A stretch of DNA of 64,000 nt from Microcoleus vaginatus HSN003 (GTDB lineage: Bacteria > Cyanobacteriota > Cyanobacteriia > Cyanobacteriales > Microcoleaceae), in the NCBI RefSeq assembly GCF_022701255.1, contig NZ_CP031705.1:6262001-6326000 (forward strand), in the 5' to 3' direction. Position 1 is the stretch's first letter, and each line of letters opens with the position of its first letter. Under the pieces are notes generated by a model. It was not told the DNA's origin, made no database searches, and was given only the letters and a program-made list of their open reading frames with translations. This document shows, piece after piece, positions 52,656-62,345 of the stretch. Made by a program: the position numbers and the translations under genes.

Positions 52656-55600
52656 CTAAATCTGGGTGAGAGTTGCGATCGCTTCAAGTTGAAAGTTATC
52701 CACCAGAGATGTCATCGCCTTGATGAAATCTTGTTTCTCCTTGGGGATTTGAGCGATAAGTTCATAAAGCTTATTATCACTAAGATCGAGTGCTGCTTCA
52801 TGAACTTCTGCAATCCACTGGGTGGGCATGGTTTTCAAGTCTTGAGTAAATATCTTTGGTGGCGAAGCTAATGAGTCTGGCGGAACTTTTTCGGCGTAGC
52901 AGTAGCGGACGCCCAAGTGATGAGCTATTTTGTCGAAAAGTGTGTCTTCAGTAAACGGCTTGGCAATGTAGTCATCGCAACCGACTTGCAGGCTGGCGAT
53001 ACGATCGTCTTCAAAAGCATAAGCAGTGAGGGCAATGATGCGTGTCATTTGTCTTTTGTTATGTGACATTTGCCGTGAGTTATCTGCTGATGACCCATGA
53101 CTAATGACTAATAACTCTTGTGATCGAATCTCTCTCGTCGCTTCATAACCATCCATGACAGGCATTTGAATGTCCATCAAAATCAGGTCAGGGTGCCATG
53201 TTTGCCAACGAGCGATCGCCTCTACTCCATTTTCCACCGCACACACATCAAACCCAACTGACTCCAGCAGTGTCACCAGCAGTTGCCGATTTTCTGGAAC
53301 GTCTTCTACTACTAGAATTCGGTAGATAGGTTGTCCAGGTTCGATCCCGATAATCCGATCGCTAATTTCAGGTTCCTCTACATCAAGGGACTCTGGTAGT
53401 TCCAAAACGACTTGGCAGGTAAAAGTCGAGCCTTGATCCAGGGTGCTTCGCACTGTGATATCGCCTCCCATCAGACGCGCAAACTCACGACTGATAGACA
53501 GTCCTAAACCTGTTCCTCGATCGTGACGACCGCGATTGGTTTGCCGGAAAGCGTCAAAAATTGATTCTAAATCTGAGGAAGAAATGCCCGATCCGGTATC
53601 CTCAACTTCGAGACATAGGGTAATAGTTTGTTTAATATCGGGTGGATTAGTGGCGCGATCGCTATTTGTACCAGATGGCATATCATCTGAGGAAAAAGCT
53701 CGTCCGCGCAGCACGATCGTTCCTATTGTTGTAAATTTGATCGCGTTCCCCAACAGATTAATCAAGATTTGGCGAAGTTTTGCTTGATCGCCACAGACAT
53801 AACGGGGGACAGTAGCATCCCACTCGCTGCTCAGATGTAACCCTTTCTCAGGCGCTTTGATGCTGAACATCTCATTAATAGAACCCAGCAGTCGATGCAG
53901 ATTAAAACAGCTTCGACTCAGTACCAATTGCCCTGCTTCAATCCTAGACATTTGCAAAACATCGTCGATCAATGTCAGCAAGTGTTCTCCACTACGGGTA
54001 ATGATCCCTAAATGCTCTTGAAATTCTTCTGGGATATAGGGGCTGCGGTTCATAAGCTGGGTAAATCCCAGAATGGCGTTGAGTGGCGTTCTGAGCTCGT
54101 GGCTCATGTTGGCAAGGAACTGGCTTTTGGCACGGTTGGCTATTGCTGCCCTTTCGGCCTCGTGTTCTAGGGCAGCTTGCGAAAATTCTAACACCGCCAG
54201 CATGAGGATATGTCTCATTTCGGCGGCACCTTCTAACTCTGCAATCTGCCACGGTTCAGACATCTCCCGCACTGTCTCTTTCCACAGTTCAAAGGATTTG
54301 CGGGGACACAGGTGCATTTTTCCAACTTCGTCGATCAACACAGCATCCTGTGGATTACCAGCCCAGTTTATGGTTTGAATTTGTTCGGGTCGGAACCACA
54401 GGATGTGGTAGGACTTTTGTATGGCGTAGCATAGCAAGATTGAGATTGCTAAAACACCACTAGCCAGATCCTTAAATTGCTTGGCTGGGGGATACAATTG
54501 AGACAAAGAAGCTGTTGCAAACACTCGTTCTTTTTTCTGTTGCACCAACCAATTTACAAGTTCGCAAACCTCAGCTTCAGAGGGTGTTTGACCCACCAAT
54601 GTCAGACGACCATCGAGCAGAATTGCAGCTCCCTGAGCATGAACTAAATCTAGCAGTTGAGAAGCATTTTTGGTCAATACCTGTTCAATAAAATTAGACT
54701 CTCGCCGGAATGCCTGCTGAAGTTCATCCTGAATAGTTTTCGCTTGCGATCGGTAAACGTTCAATTCTCGCTCTTGCTGATGCACCAGTTCGATCGAGGC
54801 AAATTGTCCTAAAAATTCACAGGTTTTGCGAGTGTCGTAATCTACCAATCGCGGGCTGTAATGGTGACAGGCAATTAATCCCCAGAGGCGCCGATCGTCA
54901 ATTAACGAAATCGTCAGTGTCCCAGCAACTCCCATATTCTGCAAATATTCAATGTGGTAGGGAGATACTCCCCTTAACACACAAGCACTTAGATCCTGGG
55001 GTGTATCGCTTAGGGGATGGTTAGGGGGAATTAGGCGCGCTGGGGTGTAATTGATATTGGGAATTTGGCGCACCCAATTGCGGTAAAACAATTTGCGGGC
55101 GGGTACGGGAATATCGATCGCCGGGTAATGCAATCCCAGGTAGCTTTCTAGATAGCTTTCTTTCTCTTCAGCAATCACCACCCCATGCTCATCGGCTTCA
55201 AAGCGATAGACCATCACGCGATCGAACCCGGTCATGGCTTTCACTTCTCTAGCAATGGTTTGAGCTAAATCCGAAAGATCGATCGCACTGCGAAGGTTGA
55301 GGATCACTGTTTGCAGATGATGATAAAAATCGATTGCCTGATTATTGTCAATAGTCAATTGGGGTTCTAGCTCCAGAATCCACTCATCTGATAGCTGATG
55401 CACTGTGCTTCTAAATGTTTGAAATTTCCCGTCTTTTATAGGTATTTTTATATCAAAAGCCTTATTAATGTTTATTTGTTCCTGACTTATATGCCTGACA
55501 ATTTCTTGTACTTGATCGTGACCAAATAACTTTGGCAATGACTGACCTAGCAATTCTTCTGCTGCCATGCCAAAAAACTGTTCTACATTTTCACTAGCTT

Positions 55601-55751
55601 GTAAAATCTTGAGGCTATTTCGTTGCACAAATAAAACGATTCCGTGTGGCTGAATATGGCCAGGAGCATACACTGATTCTTCACTGCATTCCTCCAAACT
55701 TGTTAAATCGAAAGGAGTAATTGGGGAAATCTTGGGTATTTTATGACGCAT
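52656..55751 (-). CDS. Bacteriophytochrome hybrid histidine kinase
   Basis: 1031 residues. Order: PAS-like N-terminus (15-130), GAF (150-325), PHY (330-520), HisKA, HATPase and a C-terminal REC. Cys22 in SLEECSEESVYAPGHIQPHG sits where bacteriophytochromes attach biliverdin, while the Cph1-type GAF Cys is a Tyr here (Tyr265 in GVSPYHIEYLQNMGV). PAIDIP (Asp213) and the PHY tongue PRKSF (483-487) are present. His551 (NMSHELRTPLN) is the phospho-acceptor; GLGLSISREFARLMGG is the G-box; LILMDIQMPVMDGYE is the receiver. So it is a red/far-red sensor kinase using biliverdin. It is operonic with the c-di-GMP response regulator. Confidence 0.93.
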   Translation of the reverse strand: MRHKIPKISPITPFDLTSLEECSEESVYAPGHIQPHGIVLFVQRNSLKILQASENVEQFFGMAAEELLGQSLPKLFGHDQVQEIVRHISQEQININKAFDIKIPIKDGKFQTFRSTVHQLSDEWILELEPQLTIDNNQAIDFYHHLQTVILNLRSAIDLSDLAQTIAREVKAMTGFDRVMVYRFEADEHGVVIAEEKESYLESYLGLHYPAIDIPVPARKLFYRNWVRQIPNINYTPARLIPPNHPLSDTPQDLSACVLRGVSPYHIEYLQNMGVAGTLTISLIDDRRLWGLIACHHYSPRLVDYDTRKTCEFLGQFASIELVHQQERELNVYRSQAKTIQDELQQAFRRESNFIEQVLTKNASQLLDLVHAQGAAILLDGRLTLVGQTPSEAEVCELVNWLVQQKKERVFATASLSQLYPPAKQFKDLASGVLAISILLCYAIQKSYHILWFRPEQIQTINWAGNPQDAVLIDEVGKMHLCPRKSFELWKETVREMSEPWQIAELEGAAEMRHILMLAVLEFSQAALEHEAERAAIANRAKSQFLANMSHELRTPLNAILGFTQLMNRSPYIPEEFQEHLGIITRSGEHLLTLIDDVLQMSRIEAGQLVLSRSCFNLHRLLGSINEMFSIKAPEKGLHLSSEWDATVPRYVCGDQAKLRQILINLLGNAIKFTTIGTIVLRGRAFSSDDMPSGTNSDRATNPPDIKQTITLCLEVEDTGSGISSSDLESIFDAFRQTNRGRHDRGTGLGLSISREFARLMGGDITVRSTLDQGSTFTCQVVLELPESLDVEEPEISDRIIGIEPGQPIYRILVVEDVPENRQLLVTLLESVGFDVCAVENGVEAIARWQTWHPDLILMDIQMPVMDGYEATREIRSQELLVISHGSSADNSRQMSHNKRQMTRIIALTAYAFEDDRIASLQVGCDDYIAKPFTEDTLFDKIAHHLGVRYCYAEKVPPDSLASPPKIFTQDLKTMPTQWIAEVHEAALDLSDNKLYELIAQIPKEKQDFIKAMTSLVDNFQLEAIATLTQI

Positions 55752-55877
55752 TTTAAAACAGTAATTATCAATAAAAATTAAGAGGTTTTTGTTTACAAAT
55801 TGCCAAGAATTAAATTTAATTCTTGTTGGCTGTTCCTAATTTGCTCGTCCTAATCAAACGTTTAACTGCACCACAGC

Positions 55878-57574
55878 TTATAAATTCACTGGACGGATTT
55901 TACTTGGGAAATTACCTTGAATTAGATTAAGGATTTTCTCAAATTGATACTGGTTGGCGAGTTCCGTCAGATAAATACCGAATTGAGCGAGGTCTGAGGA
56001 AAGTTGATCTACCAGTTCAACGATCGCAACATCATCCCCACATAAAGCAGCATCTTCCAACAGAACCAGCCATACTTCTGGTAATGTCGCCAGAAGCGTT
56101 GGATCTAGGGAATCTGAAACCCCAGAGGTAACAGAACAGAAGTAAGAAGGCAAACAATTTGTTCCCCGTCCCCCGTTCTCTGTTTCCTCCTCCTGATATA
56201 CATACTCTAACCCCAGGTATTGAGCCATCTTGAGAAATAGCGTCTGTTCCCGGAAGGGCTTGCTGATGTAGTCGTTGCAGCCAGCAGCGGAGGCGAGGGC
56301 GCGATCGCTCTGGGAAGCCTGGGCCGTAAGTGCAATAATGATACTGTTGTGTCCGTCTTCCAATACCCGAATTTGCTTCGTAGCCTCGTATCCATCTAAC
56401 ACGGGCATCCGAATGTCCATCCAGGTTAGGTCGGGTTGCCATTCTTGCCAAATCTGCACCGCTTCCTGTCCGTTGGTAGCTTCTTTTACCTCTAATCCTA
56501 ATTGTGTCAGTAATCTGACCATTAGCAAGCGATTGTCTGCTTGATCGTCAACCACCAAAATGCGATGATCCAGTTGACTGGGAGCCAGCCCAATCACGAG
56601 GCGATTATTCTCTTCGGGTGTAACATTAACTCCACGGGTTGGGCTGACGGGAAGGGTAAAGGTGAAGGTACTGCCCTGTCCCAGAGCGCTGCTGACAGAA
56701 ATTTCTCCGCCCATGAGTTCCAACAATTTGCGGCTGATGGTTAGACCTAGCCCAGTACCATCGGTCGATCGCTTCCCAGCTTGGGCTTGCACAAACGCAT
56801 CGAAAATCGTATTGAGTTCGAGCGATGCAATCCCTACACCTGTGTCAGCGACTACACACTGGAGAATCGGCTCACTTGTGGTTACTGCCCCTGTACCGGA
56901 AGCCTTAATGCTGAGGTGCAAAGTAATGCTTCCCCGATCGGTAAATTTGATGGCATTACTCAGCAGATTGAGCAAAACCTGGCGCAGTTTTTGAGCATCG
57001 GCAAGAATAAATGGGGGAACTTCTGGCGCAATATCGAAACAAAGGTCAAGTCCTTTAGAACTTGCTAGAAATCCTTGACCCCCTTGAACCAGTGAAATAT
57101 TGTGAGTTAACATAGGTTGACGCAAGTCACCAGCAGCTTACAAAGGGATTTTGCGACGCAGTTGCGGATTAAAATCTAGGTTTTGCGCTGCCTCATTCCC
57201 TGCCAGTGGCACAACCGATCACACTTTAAATGATGGATCGACTAATGCGATGCCTGATAACCGTAGAAATCCTTTACATAAGCATTAGCATCGGCTTCCC
57301 AAAGGGCCTTTGGTGTACCGCCATTGGCTTCCCAGCGATTCCCCATTTACCGAAGTGTCAGCATCCGAATTGATAATTCTTCGCTCAGTTGTGATTGAAT
57401 CGCATTGGGTTCCTGCTGAATTAACTCCTCGATGTGAATTTGTCCGTTGAGGGTTAGCTGTTGCCACGTAAGTAAAACAGCAAGAGAAGCCAGCACACCA
57501 AGCAGAAGAGGTAGCAATCTTTTAAGTGGTGTTTTGCCTAAAGTTATAATTACTTTGCGTCGAGGGATTACCAT
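55878..57574 (-). pseudogene. Collapsed CHASE-type hybrid sensor kinase
   Basis: The 5' end (57574-57350) reads as a normal sensor start with one span (RLLPLLLGVLASLAVLLTW) and ends in a stop; further pieces in shifted frames give GGTPKALWEADANAYVKDFY, IALVDPSFKV, SVVPLAGNEAAQNLD, all of the CHASE type. Then the sensor segment LTHNISLVQGGQGFL is joined directly to SSKGLDLCFDIAPEVPPFIL, the start of an HATPase domain. The rest (to 55878) keeps an intact HATPase (GLGLTISRKLLELMGG) and REC (WMDIRMPVLDGYEAT). HisKA is missing, so an internal deletion plus frameshifts have killed it. The remaining 415-codon frame might still be translated. Confidence 0.85.
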
Positions 57575-58494
57575 AAATTAAGCGAGAGATGAATAGATAT
57601 GTCTTCAATTTATTGGGCGAGAGTTGGGTAATTTAATCATGCAACCGAGCAAAGATTTGAGCATGACAATCGGTTAGCGCTAGGACAATCTCTAAACTTT
57701 ATCCGCCCTAAATAGAACTGTTAAATTGCACCGATAAAGAATGTTGTTTTTTAAGCCCTAGCTATCTAACTAAATTTACAGAGGGCGATGAGCCACATCT
57801 GTTCAGATTGTAAAGAGGTATTGTTTGCCAAAATTGGCGACCAAACCAGTAGATTTGATGTTGGCGAACTTGATGGAGCATTTGATTCGAGCAGCAGTGG
57901 CAGTGAGTCATAAAGACCTATTTTTTAACTAAGGGGTATTTCCCTCTTGTTGCAAAGTGCTTTAAGCTCGGTTGAAGCACCAATAACATGACCCTAGAGA
58001 AAATAATAAAGATGGGGTAAAGAATACAACTGCTTAAGGAAAAAATACAAGTTTAAACATTTTGTAATAATATTAATAGCGCCAAGAATGTTGAGCCCAC
58101 AATACGCACATTGTTACACACCTTGTAATGTCACCTCTGTTTTTTGAGAATTCTACACTATTCAGAGGCAATTCATGAAGGTATCACGGGCCGACAGTCG
58201 GGTGTAAAAGATGCGGTATCCGCAACAATCGATGCCTTCGCCAGCGAGGGGATGCTGTTAGTCCCAGAAGCGCTGAGACAGGGTGTAACTCAAAGCCAAT
58301 ATTCTCTTATACAGCAGCAGCCTTTAACCTGCATTTCCTAGGGCATGATCTTGCCAGCAAGTTACACTGAATGAAAAGAAACAGTCAATAATTTTATTCG
58401 CAATCAAAGTTCGACGAACTTGTTGGAAAAAGCGATCGGGCGCAATTCTCCTTTCCTACCCATGAGTGTCGCGGATCAAGATAAAGGTATTGGC
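57575..58494. other. Long non-coding gap, possible decayed gene
   Basis: About 920 bases. A frame at 58144-58341 (GITGRQSGVKDAVSATIDAF and so on) looks somewhat protein-like but has no good start, ribosome site or known motif. The other short frames are not convincing. No tRNA or RNA gene seen. Confidence 0.3.
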
Positions 58495-58602
58495 GTTGCT
58501 TAATCAGGGTATGAATCAACTTTTCCCTTGATGTTACAAAACTCACCCTTCGAGGGCTTATAGCAATTCCGAAATTTTCCATTCATACCCTGATTAAGCA
58601 AC
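58495..58602. repeat. Fold-back element with perfect 22-bp inverted ends
   Basis: The 22 bases 58495-58516 (starting GTTGCTTAATCAGGG) are exactly the reverse complement of 58581-58602. The 64-base centre has no coding value. Looks like a small non-autonomous mobile or REP-type element. Confidence 0.7.
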
Positions 58603-58896
58603 ACCAAGGTATTTAACCCCCAATCGGCTAAGGTGCTTGGCGCCCACCCGATGGATAGGGGTAATACTAAAGCCGCGTTAAAAACCCCTTGGTCCGACTC
58701 GACGAGTGAAATGGCTCAAGAGTCAAACTTTCGTCCTCGCTGAGAGCGACTAAGAAACAAAGGGGTATTTAAGCCGGATTTCATATAAGCTGCGGATATT
58801 GTCAGGGCAAGTGTGATGACCACTGCAACCAGTGGCGTCAATAGGCTCTAAACTGGATTCAGGAAGGCGCGCAGCACAGGTTTAGGAGGGTCATCA
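58603..58896 (+). promoter_or_regulatory. Possible structured leader of mgtE
   Basis: About 290 bases directly before mgtE with repeated complementary segments, such as GGTATTTAACCCCC near 58609 and GGGGTATTTAAGCC near 58761. It does not match any Mg riboswitch (M-box, mgtA) that I can recall. It ends with AGGAGG (58884-58889), a strong ribosome site for the GTG start. Whether it regulates is an open guess. Confidence 0.3.
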
Positions 58897-60294
58897 GTGA
58901 CAGAAAAAAATTATCCATCGTCTTCTCTACCCACCTACGCGCGAAAAGAACTCCGGGAATTAGTTCGATCGCAGTTAAGGGCCCTGTTGGAAGAAGGAGA
59001 CTTTAAAGGAGCAAAAGCGATTTTGCACCCGGTGCAGGAAGCAGACATAGCTGAAGCTATCGAAGGCCTGCCAGAAACCATGCAAGTAATAGCTTTTCGC
59101 TTGCTTTCCAAAGACGAAGCGATCGCAGTTTACGAATATCTCGACTCCAGCGTTCAGCAGTCCCTCTGCGAAAAATTCAAACGCCAAGAAGTCATTGATA
59201 TTGTAGACAAAATGTCCCCGGACGATCGAGCTAGACTGTTTGACGAACTGCCGGCAATATTAGTCCGTCGCCTGTTGGGGGAATTGAGCCCAACGGAACG
59301 CGAAGCTACGGCTCAACTTTTGGGTTACGAAGCCAGTACCGCCGGTCGGATCATGACCCCGGAATACATTTCTCTGAAAGAAAGCTTTACCGTCGCCCAG
59401 GCTTTAGACCGAATTCGCTCTTTAGCTAGAACTACCGAAACAATTTATTCTCTTTACGTCACCGACGCCGGACGCAGCTTGACCGGTATTTTGTCCCTGC
59501 GGGATTTAGTCACTTCCCCCCTCGACAAAACTGTGGGCGAAATTATGACCCGCGACGTAGTTTCTGTTCAAACAGGAACGGATCAAGAAGAAGTAGCTAG
59601 GCTGATCCAGCGTTACGATTTTTTAGCTGTGCCCGTTGTAGACCGCGAACAGCGGCTGGTCGGCATCATTACAGTTGACGACGCGATCGACATCTTAGAA
59701 CAAGAAGCAGCCAAAGATATTTATACCTTGGGCGGCGTCCAGTCCGGCGGCGACAATTATTTTCAGACCGATTTAATCACCGTTGCCCGGAAAAGAGTCG
59801 TGTGGCTGTTTGTTCTGCTTTTAACTAATACTGTCACCGGCGCAATTATTAGAGCTCAAGAAGATATTTTGAACCAAGTAGTCGCCTTAGCAGCCTTTAT
59901 TCCCCTGCTGACTGGCACTGGAGGCAATGTCGGAGCTCAGTCCTCAACAGTTGTAATTCGCGGTTTGAACACTGACGAAATTACAGCAATGGGCCCGTTT
60001 CAAGTAATTGTTCGCGAGGGGATGGCGGGAGCGCTGCTAGGAGCTATATTGGGGACTGTAGCGACGGGCTGGGCTTATACTCTGCAAGGGAGTTTAGCAG
60101 TGGCACTCGCGGTGGGAGTGAGTTTGTTTGCGATCGCAATTTTAGCTTCTCTTGCCGGTTCAGCTCTGCCGTTTCTATTTCGTTCTTTGGGTTTAGACCC
60201 CGCTTTAATGTCTGCTCCTTTTATTACCACCGCAGTTGATGTCCTTGGGGTCTTGATTTATTTCACTTTAGCTCGACAAATTTTGCAGCTTTAA
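58897..60294 (+). CDS. mgtE: MgtE magnesium channel/transporter
   Basis: 465 residues from a GTG start, chosen because AGGAGG lies 8 bases before it. Cytosolic N domain (about 20-135), two CBS domains (about 140-260; IMTPEYISLKESFTVAQALD and EIMTRDVVSVQTGTD), a connecting helix, and five C-terminal spans (about 285-465). LTGTGGNVGAQSSTVVIRG and the final SAPFITTAVDVLGVLIYF, with the pore Asp, are family signatures. The cytosolic domains sense Mg and close the pore when it is plentiful. It is a single gene with a long leader. Confidence 0.95.
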   Translation: MTEKNYPSSSLPTYARKELRELVRSQLRALLEEGDFKGAKAILHPVQEADIAEAIEGLPETMQVIAFRLLSKDEAIAVYEYLDSSVQQSLCEKFKRQEVIDIVDKMSPDDRARLFDELPAILVRRLLGELSPTEREATAQLLGYEASTAGRIMTPEYISLKESFTVAQALDRIRSLARTTETIYSLYVTDAGRSLTGILSLRDLVTSPLDKTVGEIMTRDVVSVQTGTDQEEVARLIQRYDFLAVPVVDREQRLVGIITVDDAIDILEQEAAKDIYTLGGVQSGGDNYFQTDLITVARKRVVWLFVLLLTNTVTGAIIRAQEDILNQVVALAAFIPLLTGTGGNVGAQSSTVVIRGLNTDEITAMGPFQVIVREGMAGALLGAILGTVATGWAYTLQGSLAVALAVGVSLFAIAILASLAGSALPFLFRSLGLDPALMSAPFITTAVDVLGVLIYFTLARQILQL

Positions 60295-60532
60295 TATATT
60301 TAATTACATGGCTGTCAATAAAAAACTTAATGGGTTTTTCACCATTACTCAATTCTGCGCCTGCGTGCAATTCCCTACCGGATAGCTGCGCTCGCGTACT
60401 TTATTGTTATCCGCATACTTGTACCAGTTGCAAAAAAATAATGCAACTATAGGCCCGCGCTCGCAACTGGGAGCTTCATCACTCATTCCACATCTAAAAT
60501 CTAAAATCTAAAATCTAAAATGGTATTAGCCT

Positions 60533-61456
60533 ATGTCATCATCCAATTCACCAACCAAAATCCAAAATCCCAAGTCCAGCAATTTGTTAGAAACTGCTGA
60601 ATTGGTTTTTCTTGCTGCCTCTGCTGTGGGATTGGCTGCTAGTTTGGTTTGGGGGCAGAGCGTTTATGCTCAAGTGCCTGTAGTGATTTCGTTGGTGTTG
60701 AATTTTGTGAACCGGCAGAAGCTGCACAGGCAAGTTAAAACAAGTACGGCGGCCACGTTCGATCGCGTAAATCAACAAGCAGCTACTACCGATCTGGCGA
60801 TCGAGCAATTGCAACTTGCTGTAAATACTTTAGACGAAGCTGTTGCTCAAACATCTCGCGAAAATCTCAATGTTGGGCCGGGAGAAAATGTACACTCTCT
60901 CATTTCAGCAATTGAGAACCTGCGCCAGCGACTAATAATTTTAGAAAAAACTATTAAAATGATTCAAAGCGAGATCGAACTTACCGGCCGCCAATTCAAA
61001 CAGCGACCTGAGTTGCAACAAGTCGAAACTTTGACAACAATAATTCTGGACTTGCAGCAGTTTATCAACGAACTGCCGCAGTGGGGCAGTTTGCAGCAGC
61101 GGCAACTAACAGAACTTCAGCAAAAAGTAGACAATGCTTTGGCGGAGCTATCAGAAGAAATTGCTGGAATTCCCAACCGCGTGCAAGAGGCGCTAGCTAG
61201 TCGGGGTGCGGAAATTAGTCCACAGTTGGGTTCTGGTTTGAATGGCGGGCAAAAGAATGGTTATCGACCTAAAACCCCGAATGAGAAAATTCGCCAGAAA
61301 TATCCCAGAGCTTATGTCAAGTGGAGTCAGGATGAAGACGAAAATTTGAAGAAAGAATATGCTAGCGGTCAACAAATTGACGAATTAGCTCAGAGATTTC
61401 AGCGACAGCCTAGTGCCATTCGTTTGCGCTTACAAAAATTAGGATTAATCGAATAA
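60533..61456 (+). CDS. Membrane-anchored coiled-coil protein with Myb/SANT-like C-terminus
   Basis: 307 residues. Two close N-terminal hydrophobic segments (ETAELVFLAASAVGLAASLV, YAQVPVVISLVLNFV) form a hairpin anchor; about 65-230 is helical coiled coil (LRQRLIILEKTIKMIQSEIE, LQQRQLTELQQKVDNALAEL). The last 50 residues, YVKWSQDEDENLKKEYASGQ then QIDELAQRFQRQPSAIRLRL, match the small helical domain (W..eED..L...y..G..I.elA..f.R...AI..RL..L) seen at the end of several DNA-binding or helicase proteins. So it may link DNA or RNA to a membrane. I do not know a named family. It stands alone behind mgtE. Confidence 0.75.
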   Translation: MSSSNSPTKIQNPKSSNLLETAELVFLAASAVGLAASLVWGQSVYAQVPVVISLVLNFVNRQKLHRQVKTSTAATFDRVNQQAATTDLAIEQLQLAVNTLDEAVAQTSRENLNVGPGENVHSLISAIENLRQRLIILEKTIKMIQSEIELTGRQFKQRPELQQVETLTTIILDLQQFINELPQWGSLQQRQLTELQQKVDNALAELSEEIAGIPNRVQEALASRGAEISPQLGSGLNGGQKNGYRPKTPNEKIRQKYPRAYVKWSQDEDENLKKEYASGQQIDELAQRFQRQPSAIRLRLQKLGLIE

Positions 61457-61483
61457 TATCAATTCCGGTTGCACTCCTTATGA

Positions 61484-61521
61484 TGTTAACTGTTGACTGT
61501 TGACTGTTGACTGTTGACTGT
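61484..61521. repeat. Heptamer TGTTGAC tandem repeat
   Basis: Five copies of TGTTGAC (first one TGTTAAC) head to tail, a simple-sequence repeat just after the preceding gene. AAATCTA repeats follow at 61652-61673. The rest of the gap has no gene. Confidence 0.8.
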
Positions 61522-61686
61522 GAATCGAACAACTGAAAATTGCGCCGAGATAGGTGGGGACTTGTAAAAATCATTCATGAATTGCCCTATAATTTATCAT
61601 TCCGATGCAGCCGGAAACCATATAAGGGGAAGGGTATAGACAAAAATGAGTAAATCTAAAATCTAAAATCTAAAGTCCGCAATAAC

Positions 61687-61725
61687 AAAGCGATCGCTCT
61701 TTTGAAAAAAAAGGGCGATCGCTTT
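61687..61725. terminator. HIP1-based hairpin between convergent genes
   Basis: AAAGCGATCGC (61687-61697) pairs with GCGATCGCTTT (61715-61725), and the inner CTTTT/AAAAAAGGG lengthens the stem. T-runs occur on both sides. It lies between two convergent genes and could terminate both. The stem is built from the genome-wide HIP1 octamer. Confidence 0.65.
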
Positions 61726-61806
61726 ATTTCTGTATTCAGTACCGGCTGCCAACAGCGGGCCACTAACATCACATCTCAAGGCTTTTTAGCCTATGTCTAC
61801 CTCATT

Positions 61807-62334
61807 TTAGAAATCTTGGGGTAACAAAGAACTTAAACGCTCCAACAAAGGATCGGAATTCCGAGGAGGAGCAAGTTCAGCATCAGACACTACATTATCA
61901 TCCGCCACAGACTCAGACTCAATCGTGCCAGGCTCTACTACTTTTGAAACTTGGGCAAAAGAAACTTGAGCAAACTTACTGTTAACACTCCCCTGCAACT
62001 GATCCAACTGCGCGCTGAGTTGACTAAGGTGATGTTCCAGTCCCTCCAAACGGCTTAATTCCTCTGCCGAAACATTGTGCTCAAACTCAGCAAATTTGAC
62101 CACAAGTTCAGCAATACGCTGTTCCAACCGCTGAAAGCTCTGTGTAGAGCTCGTAGACTCAGATACAGACAAAAACTGCCACAAAGCCTGCTTGCAGAGA
62201 TTGCTGAAAGTCTGATACTTCGTGAAAGCCAACTCTTTTTCAATAGCGGCCAGCAAAGTTTGATCGGCAGCATCTTCCGTAAATGCCACCGAGAAATTCG
62301 CCTTATTTTTTGCCCACAGTGCCATAGGGTTCAA
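61807..62334 (-). CDS. Putative ParR-like partner of the ParM-like actin
   Basis: 175 residues. The start ANFSVAFTEDAADQTLLAAI, then ELAFTKYQTFSNLCKQALWQ, reads as a strand followed by two helices, like a ribbon-helix-helix DNA-binding unit. A long coiled coil follows (RLEQRIAELVVKFAEFEHNV, HHLSQLSAQLDQLQG), then an acidic, proline-rich tail ending in LLERLSSLLPQDF, which might be the filament-binding helix. The ATG is 11 bases after the stop of the ParM-like gene. Position, size and layout fit ParR; the sequence alone does not prove it. Confidence 0.6.
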   Translation of the reverse strand: MNPMALWAKNKANFSVAFTEDAADQTLLAAIEKELAFTKYQTFSNLCKQALWQFLSVSESTSSTQSFQRLEQRIAELVVKFAEFEHNVSAEELSRLEGLEHHLSQLSAQLDQLQGSVNSKFAQVSFAQVSKVVEPGTIESESVADDNVVSDAELAPPRNSDPLLERLSSLLPQDF

Positions 62335-62345
62335 GCCTTAATGCG

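Noticed and set aside
58603-58896. M-box or yybP-ykoY riboswitch before mgtE
   Set aside because: The conserved cores of these RNAs are not recognisable in the sequence; kept only as an unknown leader.
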